Shown here: positions 20,502-33,430 of the stretch, piece after piece
How the letters are laid out: every line of letters starts with the position of its first letter
Position numbering within the stretch: the first letter of the stretch is position 1
NCBI GenBank assembly: GCA_025529335.1
Contig: JAMYHX010000087.1
Coordinates: 1-64,000 of the forward strand
Direction of reading: 5' to 3'
Length of the DNA stretch: 64,000 bases
DNA from: Rhizopus sp. PT2906
Lineage: Eukaryota; Mucoromycota; Mucoromycetes; Mucorales; Rhizopodaceae
Made by a program: the position numbers and the translations under genes
The notes under the pieces: model-generated
Database searches by the model: none
Seen by the model: only the letters and a program-made list of their open reading frames with translations
Told to the model about the DNA's origin: nothing

Positions 20502-23016
20502 GATGAACAACATGGTGACAATCAAGAGGAGGGCTCTACAGGTGCTTTTAGAAAAAGAAAAAGCAAGTTTATGTATAGTTTAACATCGGCTTATATGCAC
20601 GTTGTGCTTATTCGTATTCTCTCTTGGTTAGGTAGTCAAGCCAAAGACACTCCTGAACAGTTACAAGGAAAATCTGCCGCAAAGCTTTCTCGAAGAAGAG
20701 TTGAGGGTGACAATGTGCCAGGTCCAGTCTGTAAATCTTGCGAAAAACCAGGTCACAAATCTTCAAGAAGTCTTGAATGTGAACAACATTCGTTTTCGCT
20801 AAAAGAACTACTCCAAAAAGATCTTGGCAATTATCAGCGTTAAACCGTAACTATAACTCTCGACTCTTTTATTTTGAACAATAACCATACACACACTGTT
20901 CGTAACAGGATTATCTTGTTATCATCTTTTCTTCGAGAAGTGGTATATAAGGCACAGATGTTTATCAACTTTTATATCTTGACAAATGTACAAGCTTTAA
21001 CTGCTGTTATTTTTGAGCAAAATTTCTGGTACAGAGTCTGTAGAGTAATTTATAGTAGATTGACAACTGAAGAGCTGCAAGAACTTTACCCAAATTTAGA
21101 AAATCTCTTACAATCATACCAAACCTTAATTCAGATGAATGGAGTCAACCTACATGTCGCTTTGAATGGTATTACGAACTATGGTGAGGTGGTATCATCG
21201 GCATGCGAAACTATGGCGACATGCTACAATAATTACTATGTGGAATATTTTGAGAGCATACTAGCAAAATACTTTATATATATAATTCGAGCGAATTATA
21301 GGGCAAGTGCTATATACCTACTCAATGAATTACTTTACTAACTATATGAATATAGAATCTTCCTATAGGCATTATAAAGAATATTGTTTATGATCATTTA
21401 TTAGATAATCTACTTTTAAGGCAAGCAGAGCCACTTGTAATCCCTGAAACTTTATTACGAGATAATACCCAAATCATTCCTCGACTTACAGAGTTCATCA
21501 ACGAATCCATCACACCGATTCGGAATGGATTATCAGCTATTCCTCTTGACAAAACAGCACTTTTTGTAAATCCTCAAGACATTATTCCGGTATTTCGGTG
21601 CATTTTAAATATTTACGAACAACAACAACAACGTCCACTCCAGCCGAGAGTTTTCTCTCTCTTTCCAACACCAAGTTTCAAATGGAGATTCATCAAGCTT
21701 GATGCACAGAACCTCCGTTCGTTTTTTCCTATGATCATGAATAATGACTTCCAAAGAAGACAAGCAAATGAAAGCCTATTCAACTATACTAGAATGTTAT
21801 TTTTTTTACTGTTTCGACTTTGGCAAGTTGAAAATCAGAATGTAAGTATTCTGTTACTAGTCTTATCAATTGCACTAGCTTACTTATTTATAGAATTCAA
21901 GATTTGACAGCACTGGCAAGTGAAGAAGGACGAATGTTTTTGAACTCCATATACACGGATGGTTACACTTGTAGAGTCTCTTTTGCTAAACACAAAGATG
22001 AAAATCCTTTTGGAGCTGTTAAGCTTCAACTACACGATTTTAATAATGAAGAAATCGATGATCATTTTCGAGTCTGCACTGTGCATCCCGGAAGAAGAGA
22101 TACGTTCAACTCCTGTCATGATGGTGATGATTTTCGCCGCCTGACTACTGTGGAATACTATACTACTAGTGGCAGCCCTGGACGGATGCGCAAAGAAGAC
22201 AATAGAAAAATCAGAAATGGATTGAAGGAGATAGAAACAGATATTCCCACTGCAAAAACAGCAAACGTAGAACAGTTCACTCGCCACATTCAATACATCT
22301 TTACCAATCTTGATGCGTTTTTTGATTTTTACGATTTCACTGGTTCTGAAAAGTACGATAAGAACAGAAGGAAGAAAAAGAAAACCAGGCTGAATCGAAG
22401 AAAAAGAAAACGAATGTTAAACAGAAGAAACCCTGGGGTTGAACATCAACCACTTGAGCCAAGGTAAAATCTTTAGAGGTATACCTGTTTCTCATTCCAC
22501 TTAAAGCTAACTGATTCTCATAGCCATATCCATCGCCGTAAGTTTCAATTGGGTAATACCAATAAAATGCCTCTGGTTATCTTTGGTGATGGCTTGACAA
22601 ACAAGTCTAGTGTTCGGTTTCGGGGCTTGAGAGAGGGAGTTTCAGAAAAATACACAAGCATCTTTTGATTAAAGAGAGGTTGGGCGAATTGTATCTTTTA
22701 GACATTAACGAATTCAACACATCAAAGGTAAAATAAAAACAACTTTTATGTCTTGAAATGCTATTTAACCTTAGGTTTATAGATTTGTAACTGTTCTTTG
22801 ACGCGAAACCTTCGATACTTTATATCACTTGAATACGTTCCTATCTATTCGATATTAGTTTGCAACAACTGCAATATTTTTTGGAATAGGGACGTTTTAG
22901 CTGCAAAAAATATGTTTTTTATTGCTGAGGAAATTTGGGACGGAAACAATTGACCCTCTATCTTCAGTAGACAAAGCGCCACATCGAATGTGGTTGCTCC
23001 CTCAGGACGACTTTAA
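20502..23016 (+). pseudogene. decayed Fanzor (eukaryotic TnpB-like RNA-guided nuclease) gene
   Basis: Fragments of one long gene. The N-terminal part has a basic RKRKSK cluster and a zinc knuckle CKSC...GHKSSRS...C (about 20730-20780), then a helical domain. After that comes FLNSIYTDGYTCRVSF (near 21935), RuvC-I with HPGRRDTF (His codon at 22084), VIFGDGLTNKSSVRFRG (near 22575), NEFNTSK (near 22710), a Cys pair, then CNNCNIFWNRDVLAAKN carrying the RuvC-III Asp (22891). This order is that of Fanzor proteins, eukaryotic relatives of TnpB. Damage: in-frame TAA at 20841; no frame-keeping join between 21841 and 21894; the RuvC-I Asp replaced by His; one T missing in a T-run at 22663, giving TGA at 22666; TGA at 22951 inside the C-terminal tail, whose likely original stop is 23014-23016. 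Introns are probable at 20572-20631, about 21341-21375, 22465-22523 and 22728-22782. Confidence 0.8.
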
Positions 23017-23403
23017 AGATGTTTACAGGTAAAAAAACATCACTTTGGTCATTTAGTATGTCTGATACTAATGTTCTTCTGTATCTGAATTTCCTTTTAT
23101 ATTTCTTACCAAAATAGGTAAGCAAGCACCTGAAAATTAATTTGATTCGTCCAAAAAAATTAACATTGTCTGAATTTAAAGTACGAATACTGTAGCACAC
23201 ATGTATGTCATCAATTCAATATCCGCTCATAGGCTTATGATACAAATGCTCTTTCTGGAAATGGCGACATTTGATTTGTCAATAAGGGTATTTTAGACGC
23301 TCGAAGAACAGTGCGACTTCGATCTCCACCGGGAATGACATTATTTTCCGGAAAGAGCGTATAAGAGTAAACTTTTCAGGGTGCGAACACAAAAGGACAT
23401 TGA
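23017..23403. other. intergenic between Fanzor relic and protease gene
   Basis: No gene visible. In living Fanzor loci the guide RNA is encoded around the 3' end of the gene, so a relic of it could lie at the left of this stretch; I cannot identify it. At 23345-23363 there is a 19-mer almost identical to 56-74. Confidence 0.4.
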
Positions 23404-26400
23404 ATGTTTAGACTTTTTACTCTTTCTTGTCTTCATTCTATGTAAAGCATTTTTTTAATAGCGTTTATTGTCTAATAAAAAGCATTCTAAAACGTCCTTT
23501 TTTATTTATAATAGTCGTCCTTATCCTTTGCATAACAATAGATCAAGACTTTTATTTAGATCAGCTTCTGAAATGATTACAACTAAAGAAATACCTTCAT
23601 CATCTACTTCAGATTGGGAACTCGTTGGAAACTACTGGTTATATAAAAAACCTTTGGAAAAGTCTGATAATGACGATCGTGATTATCGCCTAATCAAACT
23701 AGCCTCAAACGAACTTCAAGTGTTATTAGTGCATGATAAAAACACAGATAAAGCAAGCGCTGCCTTGGATGTACACGTTGGTCATATCAGTGACCCGGTA
23801 AGAATGAAGTTTTATGCATGTTCTATTAATAATTTATTTGCATATGTATAGCCTACTTTACAAGGATTAGCTCATTTTTGTGAGCATTTGTTATTTATGG
23901 GAACAGAAAAGTATCCTAAAGAAAATGATTATAATCAATACTTGTCAGAACACTCTGGTTTCTCTAATGCTTTTACTTCGGTCGAAGATACAAACTATTA
24001 TTTTGAAGTCGCACATTCTCACCTCGAAGGTGCGTTAGATCGTTTTGCCCAGTTTTTTATTAGTCCTTTATTCTCGGATAGTTGTACTGAAAGAGAACTA
24101 AAGGCTGTTGACTCAGGTAACAGCGTGCTACACTTTAAAGAATCACATAGTTAAATATCATAAATAGAACACAAGAAGAATAAGCAGCAAGATAGCTGGC
24201 GTATCTTTCAACTGGAAAAATCCCTTTGTAATCCAAGCCATCCTTATTGCAATTTTGGTACTGGTAACCTCGAGACATTATACGAGAATCCCAAAGCGAA
24301 TGGACAGGATATTCGTCAAGAGTTGTTGAAATTTCATGATACATATTACTCTGCAAATATCATGAAACTTTGTATCCTTGGAAGAGGTATTTACATAAGA
24401 GATATATATATATATATATATATTAGGCGTGTATGCTGATTCTTTGTTACAAGAATCGCTTGATCAATTGACAGAATGGGCTGTTGAAAAATTCAAGGAT
24501 GTCCGTAACAAGAGCATCGAGCCTCCTAGTTTCCCTGATAATCCATTGACAAAGAAAGAACTCATGGTAGAAAGCGATTGCATTGTTTGATATGTTTTAT
24601 TTATTTATTTACGCGTTTATTTAGAAACAAATATTCATCAAGCCTGTCAAGGACGTTCGTATACTCGAAATGACATTCCCATTCCCTGATCAACGTCCTT
24701 TATATGCTGTTCAGGTAAATTTTCTCTTTGAAAATAGCTGAATTTATGCTAAAATGCATACATGATATAGCCCGGTAGATACTTGTCTCACTTGATCGGA
24801 CATGAAGGACATGGATCCATTCTATCCTTGTTAAAGAAAAACGGCTGGGCAAACTATCTTCAGGTAGCTACATCTCATGGCGGTATCGGATTCGAGTTTA
24901 TGAGAATCAGCATTGACCTTACAGAAGAGGGATTAAGTAAGTATTTCATAATGACATGGGTTTTCTTTGTGAAAAGAAAAGGGATGCTAATAAATAATTT
25001 GAACTATAGATCGCTATAAGGATGTTGTGGTTATTGTCTTCAAGTACATTGATCTCTTAAAAAAGAAAGGTATTCAAAGCCGCATCTTTGAAGAAGTACA
25101 ATCATTAGCGTCCTTGGCATTCAGATTCAAGGAGAAACAACGACCATCTCAGTATACATCTCGCGTGGCTGGGTTAATGCAGCATGGGTATCCTTCTCAA
25201 TGCATCCTTAGCGGTCCTAGTTTAATTCGTCACTATGATCCAGATCTGATCAAAGAAAACCTAAACTGGCTTCGCCCCGACAACTTTCGCATTTTGCTAG
25301 CCTGCCAAAATCCCCCTGGTGGTGTCCAGTTCACACAGAAGGAGCGATGGTATCAATCAGAGTATACAGTCATTGATTTTGATAATGATTTCATCAATGT
25401 ATGTGATAAGAAAGAAATTACAAGTACAGTATCTTATATAATCATATAGTCTTTGGAGAATCTTGAACCCGAGAATGCTTTGATATTACCTGGTGAGAAC
25501 GCGTTTATTCCAACTAACTTTGAGATGAACAAGAAAGAGGTCGAAACGCCTGCCACGAAGCCTGATATTGTGGAAAACTCGCCTTTGCTTCGTTTATGGC
25601 ACAAGAAGGATGATACCTTCTGGGTCCCTAGAGCGAATGTTTGGATATTGCTTCGATCACCACTTGCCTATGCTACGCCTTCCAACTGTGTCAAGACGCG
25701 TTTGTATGCCGATTTGCTAAAGGATTCCTTGAATGAGTATGCTTATGACGCTGAAGTTGCTGGATTGGCATACACTATTGAGAATCAACTCGAGGGCATG
25801 CTAGTAAGGAACACACGAAATAAGAGAGGCTTGAACAAAAGACTTACCGAATTTCATAGCTTGCTATCGGAGGTTATAATGATAAGCTTCCCGTATTGCT
25901 AGAAAAAGTAGTCCAAAAGATGCGCAATTTCGAAGTGGATGTTGAACGATTCAAGCTACTCAAGGAGCAACTTCTTCGAATCTATAAAAACTTTGCGCTC
26001 GAACCTCCTTACCAGCATGCACTGTACTACCATTCCTATTTGACACAAGACACAATGTGGACGAATGCCGAGAAGCTTAAGGAACTTGAAGTGATTACAG
26101 CCGAAGATGTCCAATCGTTTTATCCATCTCTGATCTCTCGCTTGCACATTGAAGCGCTTGTTCATGGAAATTTCTCCAGGGAGGATGCTCAAAAGATGCT
26201 CCATGACACCATCGATATTTTGAAGCCCAAGGCACTGCAGCCAAGCGAACTAATAGGTAATCGCAGCCTGATGCTTCCTCATGGCAGCAAATGGGTTTAC
26301 CAACGTGATGTCGAGGATCCCAATAATGTAAATTCAGGCATCGAATATGTCATCCAAGTGGGCAATATCACAGAGACTTCATTGCGCGCCAAATTGACAT

Positions 26401-27326
26401 TGTTGGCGCAGATAGCTCAAGAGCCCTGTTTTGACCAACTTCGCACGAAAGAGCAGCTGGGGTACTTGGTGTTTAGCGGTGTTCGCAAGCAGGTAGGCTC
26501 TATGGGTTTGCGATTTATCCTTCAGAGTGAACGAGATACTATCTATCTCGAAAACCGTATTGAAGATTTCCTGGATAAACTCCGAGCACTTGTTGAGAAG
26601 ATGACGCCCGAAGAATACGACGCTCAGGTTCAATCAGTCATTACCAAGAAGCTCGAGAAGGATAAGAATCTGGCGCAAGAGGGTAGCAAGTATTGGTCTC
26701 ATATCCATTCTGGATTTTACGAATTTGATCAAGCGGAAAAGGATATTAAGGAATTGAAGGAGATCAAGAAGGAGGATCTCTTGGCGTTCATGTCCGAATA
26801 CATTGATCCTTGCTCGTCCAAGTTCCGCAAGCTCTCTGTCCACATTCAGTCTCAAAAGGCTCAAACAGCACAGCCCAAGAAGTTTAAGGTTAACATTGAA
26901 TCATTGCACACTTGTCTTGTCTCTCAAGGTGTTACCCGTCTGAGTATTGAGGATATCCGCTCTGCTGTCGAAAAAGGCGATGCAGGTGAAGCCAGCATCG
27001 AAGCCAATCTCCGCGAACTGTTGACAGATGAAACGAAGGCAGAAGAAGAGGAAATCGAAGCACTGATGGCCAAACTGGTCACAGCTATGCGTGAAACCGA
27101 ATCGGTTGATGGATCTTTGGTGAACGTCAAAAGTCAAAAGACAGCACGTCGTTTGTCGATGGTTAGTCGACAACTAAATAATAATGATAACGACCAAGAT
27201 CAAAAAGAAAGAGATCACACAAAGCTCCCTGAAGGAAACAAAATTGTAACAAACGTGAGAGAGTTTAAGAACAGCTTAGAATTGAGCCCAGCTCCTTGTC
27301 CTTTAATTGATTTTCAAGTTATTTAA
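23404..27326 (+). CDS. insulysin-type zinc metalloprotease (M16A), possible mitochondrial/cytosolic dual start
   Basis: Exons 23404-23441, 23515-23797, 23852-24116, 24168-24386, 24427-24566, 24625-24714, 24771-24936, 25010-25398, 25450-25803, 25860-27326, giving 1136 residues. Zinc motif HFCEH is at 115-119 in [16 protein letters not shown], with the downstream Glu in [10 protein letters not shown]. Later come [14 protein letters not shown] and [14 protein letters not shown] segments typical of insulin-degrading enzyme/Ste23. The first 32 residues, from a short upstream exon, are basic and hydrophobic like a mitochondrial presequence; Met33 (23573) would give a cytosolic form, an arrangement known from human IDE. 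The C-terminus has about 100 extra residues of low complexity. The protease call is secure; the upstream exon is inferred. Confidence 0.92.
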
Positions 27327-27384
27327 ATGTTTGTAACGATAATAATAATAATAAAGAAAGTTGTATGCAGCGGTTGTATTTTAT

Positions 27385-29479
<2,095 letters not shown>

Positions 29480-30268
29480 GAAGAGTTTAAAAAAGGGAAA
29501 TAATAAGAAAGAGAATATGTTTTTATTGTAAAAAGAATAAAAAAAATAGATTAGGGTTGTATACGTATATAATGATGACGCTGATATGAGACAATAAAAA
29601 AGGGAAATGCCCCCCTCAACTGTCATGATTTTTTGCATGATTATTTCTTGAAGCATGCTCATTCCACTTTTGGTGCTTGCCTAAAAGAATACTCATCGCT
29701 TGGAGACAGCTATATCTTAAAATAGTATTTATCTATGACAATAACAAAAGATTATATGAAATGAACCGACAATAACTTCAACTCGGATACATCATCTGCT
29801 GTGAAGCAACAAAACTGTAAAGACAAGATAAAACTATTACAGCCAGTGTTGAATAACCTTGCTGTAAAAAACATTTGTGTCACCCTGCTGCTAGGGAAGA
29901 ACCATCACTTCTTGGACAAGGTATGTACCATCAATTTTTCAATAGTTAATCAATGCCCAAAGGAAAAATGAAAGATGAGTTGGCATGAGTTATCTACAGC
30001 CTTTATTTTAATATAATACTCGGGCTTAAAAAAGCTTTTAACAAACTTACACCCTTGTGCAACTGATTGTTATCAACCAAGGCAAATCATCCAACGGATA
30101 TAGACAATATAAGAGTGTTAAAGAAAAAAAAAATCATAGAATTGGGTCATGAATACAAAGCTGACTTTATCAAATGTGCTATAATGAATAAACAAACAAG
30201 CCACTGTTATCAAAAATAATATATAAAATTCTGGAAATGTACAAATATACAGTAAAGGTAATGTTTTA
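29480..30268. other. intergenic
   Basis: Promoter side of the malic enzyme gene and 3' flank of the AT-hook gene. One open stretch on plus (about 29770-29975) reads as a plausible protein segment but has no start and no recognisable family; possibly a relic. Confidence 0.4.
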
Positions 30269-31138
30269 TTATTGTTTCGGTTGTCTTGGTAGCCTTGGTA
30301 TGGGCACTGTTGCTGGTAAAATAGTACGGCTTTCAGCTAGTTTTTCTAATCTTAGTAACCTTTTTTTATTTGCTCCTCTTGGTGCTGTCAAATCTTTCCA
30401 GACAAAGCAAGAGTTGCCTGCCAGTTGTTTCTTTGGTTTACGACCTCTTTTCTTTTTGGGTATACTAAGGGTCATGTCCATATTTGTACTCGTAAATGTG
30501 CTGATAGCATTATTGTCTGTGAAAGAAGGGCGTATGGATTGATGTTTTTGATTTCTTAGTTCAAAGTTTTTATTCTTTACGTCCCAAACGGTTGGTTTAA
30601 TAAATGTCCAGTTGGCATTGTCTGTTGTTTGAGATTCAGGACGTGATGTATTAGGTGGTCTTCCTCTTTTTCTTTTTGGGCCAAACAATGGATTATATTC
30701 TTCTTCTTCTTTTTCTAAATCTAACGTAGGTGGTTCAGACAGAGATCTGAAGCTATAAGATGGAGAGCAAGTAGGAGAAGAAGTATTGGATGATGCAGAA
30801 CGACAACGACGAAAGGATGATGCTGATATTGTTGATGTTGATGATGATGTAGGTAAAGGAGGTGCTAATAGATTATTATGTTCTATGGGTGATAATAAAG
30901 GAGAGATAGGTGATAATGCTGAAGAAGGAGAGGATAGAGATGGTGATGTGAGTATAGTTAAGTGTGGTTGAGGCTCTAATGTATTTAGCTTTTTAGTCTG
31001 ATCGTCCGTGGTTAAGCAAACTATAGGTAGCTGATCGTTTTTGATTGGCTCATTTAAATCATAAATTGAATCAATCGAAGGCAACTTGCATTCTTTTGGT
31101 GAAGGTGGATGTAAATAAACTTGAATTGAATTTGACAT
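30269..31138 (-). CDS. AT-hook DNA-binding protein
   Basis: Intronless, 289 residues. Two AT-hook cores are visible: KRKRGRPP (about residue 155) and KKKRGRKPKK (about residue 230). The second is followed by QLAGNSCFVWKDLTAPRG, a block that does not look like linker. The N-terminal half is Ser/Pro-rich low complexity. Probably a nuclear minor-groove binder; specific role unknown. A long GA-rich tract lies just upstream of the start. Confidence 0.75.
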   Translation of the reverse strand: MSNSIQVYLHPPSPKECKLPSIDSIYDLNEPIKNDQLPIVCLTTDDQTKKLNTLEPQPHLTILTSPSLSSPSSALSPISPLLSPIEHNNLLAPPLPTSSSTSTISASSFRRCRSASSNTSSPTCSPSYSFRSLSEPPTLDLEKEEEEYNPLFGPKRKRGRPPNTSRPESQTTDNANWTFIKPTVWDVKNKNFELRNQKHQSIRPSFTDNNAISTFTSTNMDMTLSIPKKKRGRKPKKQLAGNSCFVWKDLTAPRGANKKRLLRLEKLAESRTILPATVPIPRLPRQPKQ

Positions 31139-31148
31139 TAAACAAAAG

Positions 31149-31166
31149 AATAAAAAGTAAAAAGAA

Positions 31167-31197
<31 letters not shown>

Positions 31198-31206
31198 GAG
31201 AGAAAG
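31149..31206 (-). repeat. GA-rich (plus strand) leader tract
   Basis: Irregular GAAA/GA repeats directly upstream of the AT-hook start codon; on the coding strand this is a CT-rich leader like those of many genes here. Confidence 0.7.
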
Positions 31207-32394
31207 GATAGAATTTGAAGAAAAGAATAAATTCAAATTTACTATATTTGGATATTTAAATTGAGGGCAGAAATTTGAGAAAGTTCTGTAGTTGTACATT
31301 TTGTATATTTATATTTTTTCCATTTCTGCTATTTTTTGCTTTTTAAAAATACTAACCCTCAAACGTGCATATGTGTCACCATTCCATGAGAATAGCTGCT
31401 ATTTACCAGGTTTATTTATTCTTTTTCTATACTCTTTTTATTGGATAACGTGATAAAAAACAGAAACGTAATTACTAAATAAAGAAAAATATTTTTTCCT
31501 TTTTTAATTAAAGGATTTACAGTCTAAAGATTTACCGATACACAGAATACAATCATATTTATACTCAGATCATCATTGTCATTGGATAACAAAAAGAAGT
31601 TGCTTGAAATACAATTACCATAGAGACACTGTACATTTTATTCGCAAATTAGGTATAATTGAGATGTATCTTTTTGCATAAAGGGTCAATAGAGAGAATG
31701 CAAGCAAGCATGTGGTTTTGCTTTCTGTTTATTCTAAATTATGTATATATTCAACTGTTTACTGCCCTATCATTCTGTTTTTTATGTGCAGACTACTGCT
31801 TTAATATCAATAACAAACGATTGGTCAAGTTGGGTTGTATTCTTGTGTTTGATGACATGGAGACAAATAGATAGACGCACGCACACGTAAGAATGCCCTT
31901 ATCATTGTTATGATGAAGAGGTACTTGTTTAAACAAGCCATCAATAAAGGCATATTCTGTATATGCATAAAAGAATATATGTTTATTTCCATTAAGGAAA
32001 GTATTATTATTTGCTGTTTATCAAAAGAGAATTGAGGTTCGGTTGCTGAATGCATTTTATCGGCATAAAGCGTTCTACACCCCCCTGCATCAATACATCA
32101 GACTGCCTTGTATAATCTTGGCGTGCTGTAAATAAAAATGTATAAGTTAATTTAAACAAGACACAAACAAAAGTGAATGGAGCCTGCTGTTGCCTTATTT
32201 AGTCATTGTACAGTGCTTCCAACAAGCAATGTCGCGGACAGTCAAAATTGATGCATTTTTTAGTTTCTCCTTTTCTTTGTTCTGATCTCGTCCGGGCGAT
32301 CTTTGATTGCGCTCAACAGGACGTTACATTAAATAAAATCCGATATCTTCACCAAAATTGATGTCATTTATTGATCAAAATCAAATTCGCGTTT
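31207..32394. other. intergenic, gene-poor
   Basis: AT-rich with only short open frames that show no protein-like pattern. Nothing recognised. Confidence 0.4.
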
Positions 32395-33430
32395 TCAGAA
32401 AAGCAAGTCTCGCCGCTGGAAATGATACCGTCCCTGAGTTGCCTACCCTATACTGACGACGTAGTTCTCATCTCTGAACGCTCATATATGACTGAACTAC
32501 TGCAGCGATGCGAAAAAAAAATAATGGTATGCAAATGAGATACAAATGAAACCCATCCTAATGCATGATTTTGGACAGTAGCACAGATTCAATTACAATA
32601 TACCCTTCATGATCAATTATTACCAAGAGGAGCCACTTTTGCATACCTTGGCGTTCCCTTCAAACCGAGTGGGCATCGATCCAGAAAAGCTAATTCAACG
32701 TAATACCCACAAGGCTTTTGCAACGATGAACATGCTGTCATCCGTTGGCGTGAATCTTTCCGGTTTCTTCAAGCTTCTATGCACCAGGTTTTACACACAC
32801 ATCGTTCGACCTCAGCTTGAGCACGGTCTAGCCATCAATTGCTTCACGGTTTCTCAACTTTACGCTCTAGAAGGAGCCCAGAATAATGGAATCAAGAAAA
32901 TCTACGATGCTCGAGGCAAAGCTTTCACTAAGGTTATGCTCCACATGCCCAAGTAGCCTCTCATATCGGAGTGAGCCAGTGTACTACAGACACAGTTCCT
33001 CTTTCATAAAATGCACTGCTTGCTTGTCTGCTATCCTATATCTGTAGTACCAGAGGATGTCAATGGTACACACTCTCTCGTACACTGCTTTGGAAAATGG
33101 ATGCTGTCTATTACTGAGGAACCTGACACCCGCTCACTCAAGGCTGCAAAACGACGCTTCCTATAACAGAAACTAGTGATTCGTCAACGATGCCGAAACC
33201 GTAAGCTGCTTTCTAACTGCCATCGATCGATTTCTCTGGATCCTATACTCTGGTTGCCTAAGTCTAAATCAGAGCGCAGTTGCTGTATATGATGGAAACT
33301 AGGTTGACTTTCTGGTGGTAAAGCTCGACCAAACTCTAAGCGCCCAACGCAACGGCCCTTTAAGAACCACAGCTATCAATTGCTTTGATGTGCACCGATG
33401 ACTGTTTATATTAAACGCAAAGAATTGAAG
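32395..33430 (+). mobile_element. decayed LINE reverse-transcriptase 3' part
   Basis: The plus strand first shows LPYTDDVVLISER at about 32443-32480, a degenerate YADD box of reverse transcriptase. Next come pieces in two frames, RGATFAYLGVPF and then GIDPEKLIQRNTHKAFATM with RFYTHIVRPQLEHGLAI (32672-32840), the region after the RT core in mucoralean LINEs. A C-terminal part with DPILWLPKSKSERS lies at about 33235-33290. Several stops and at least one frameshift interrupt it; some stops (TGA where Arg or Trp is expected) look like C-to-T or G-to-A transitions. The 5' part is missing. An A-rich stretch follows near 33635. Confidence 0.7.

Noticed and set aside
29770..29980. Open stretch on plus with KLLQPVLNNLAVKNICVTLLLG
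   Set aside because: Looks somewhat protein-like but has no start codon, no family and a stop soon after; possible relic only.
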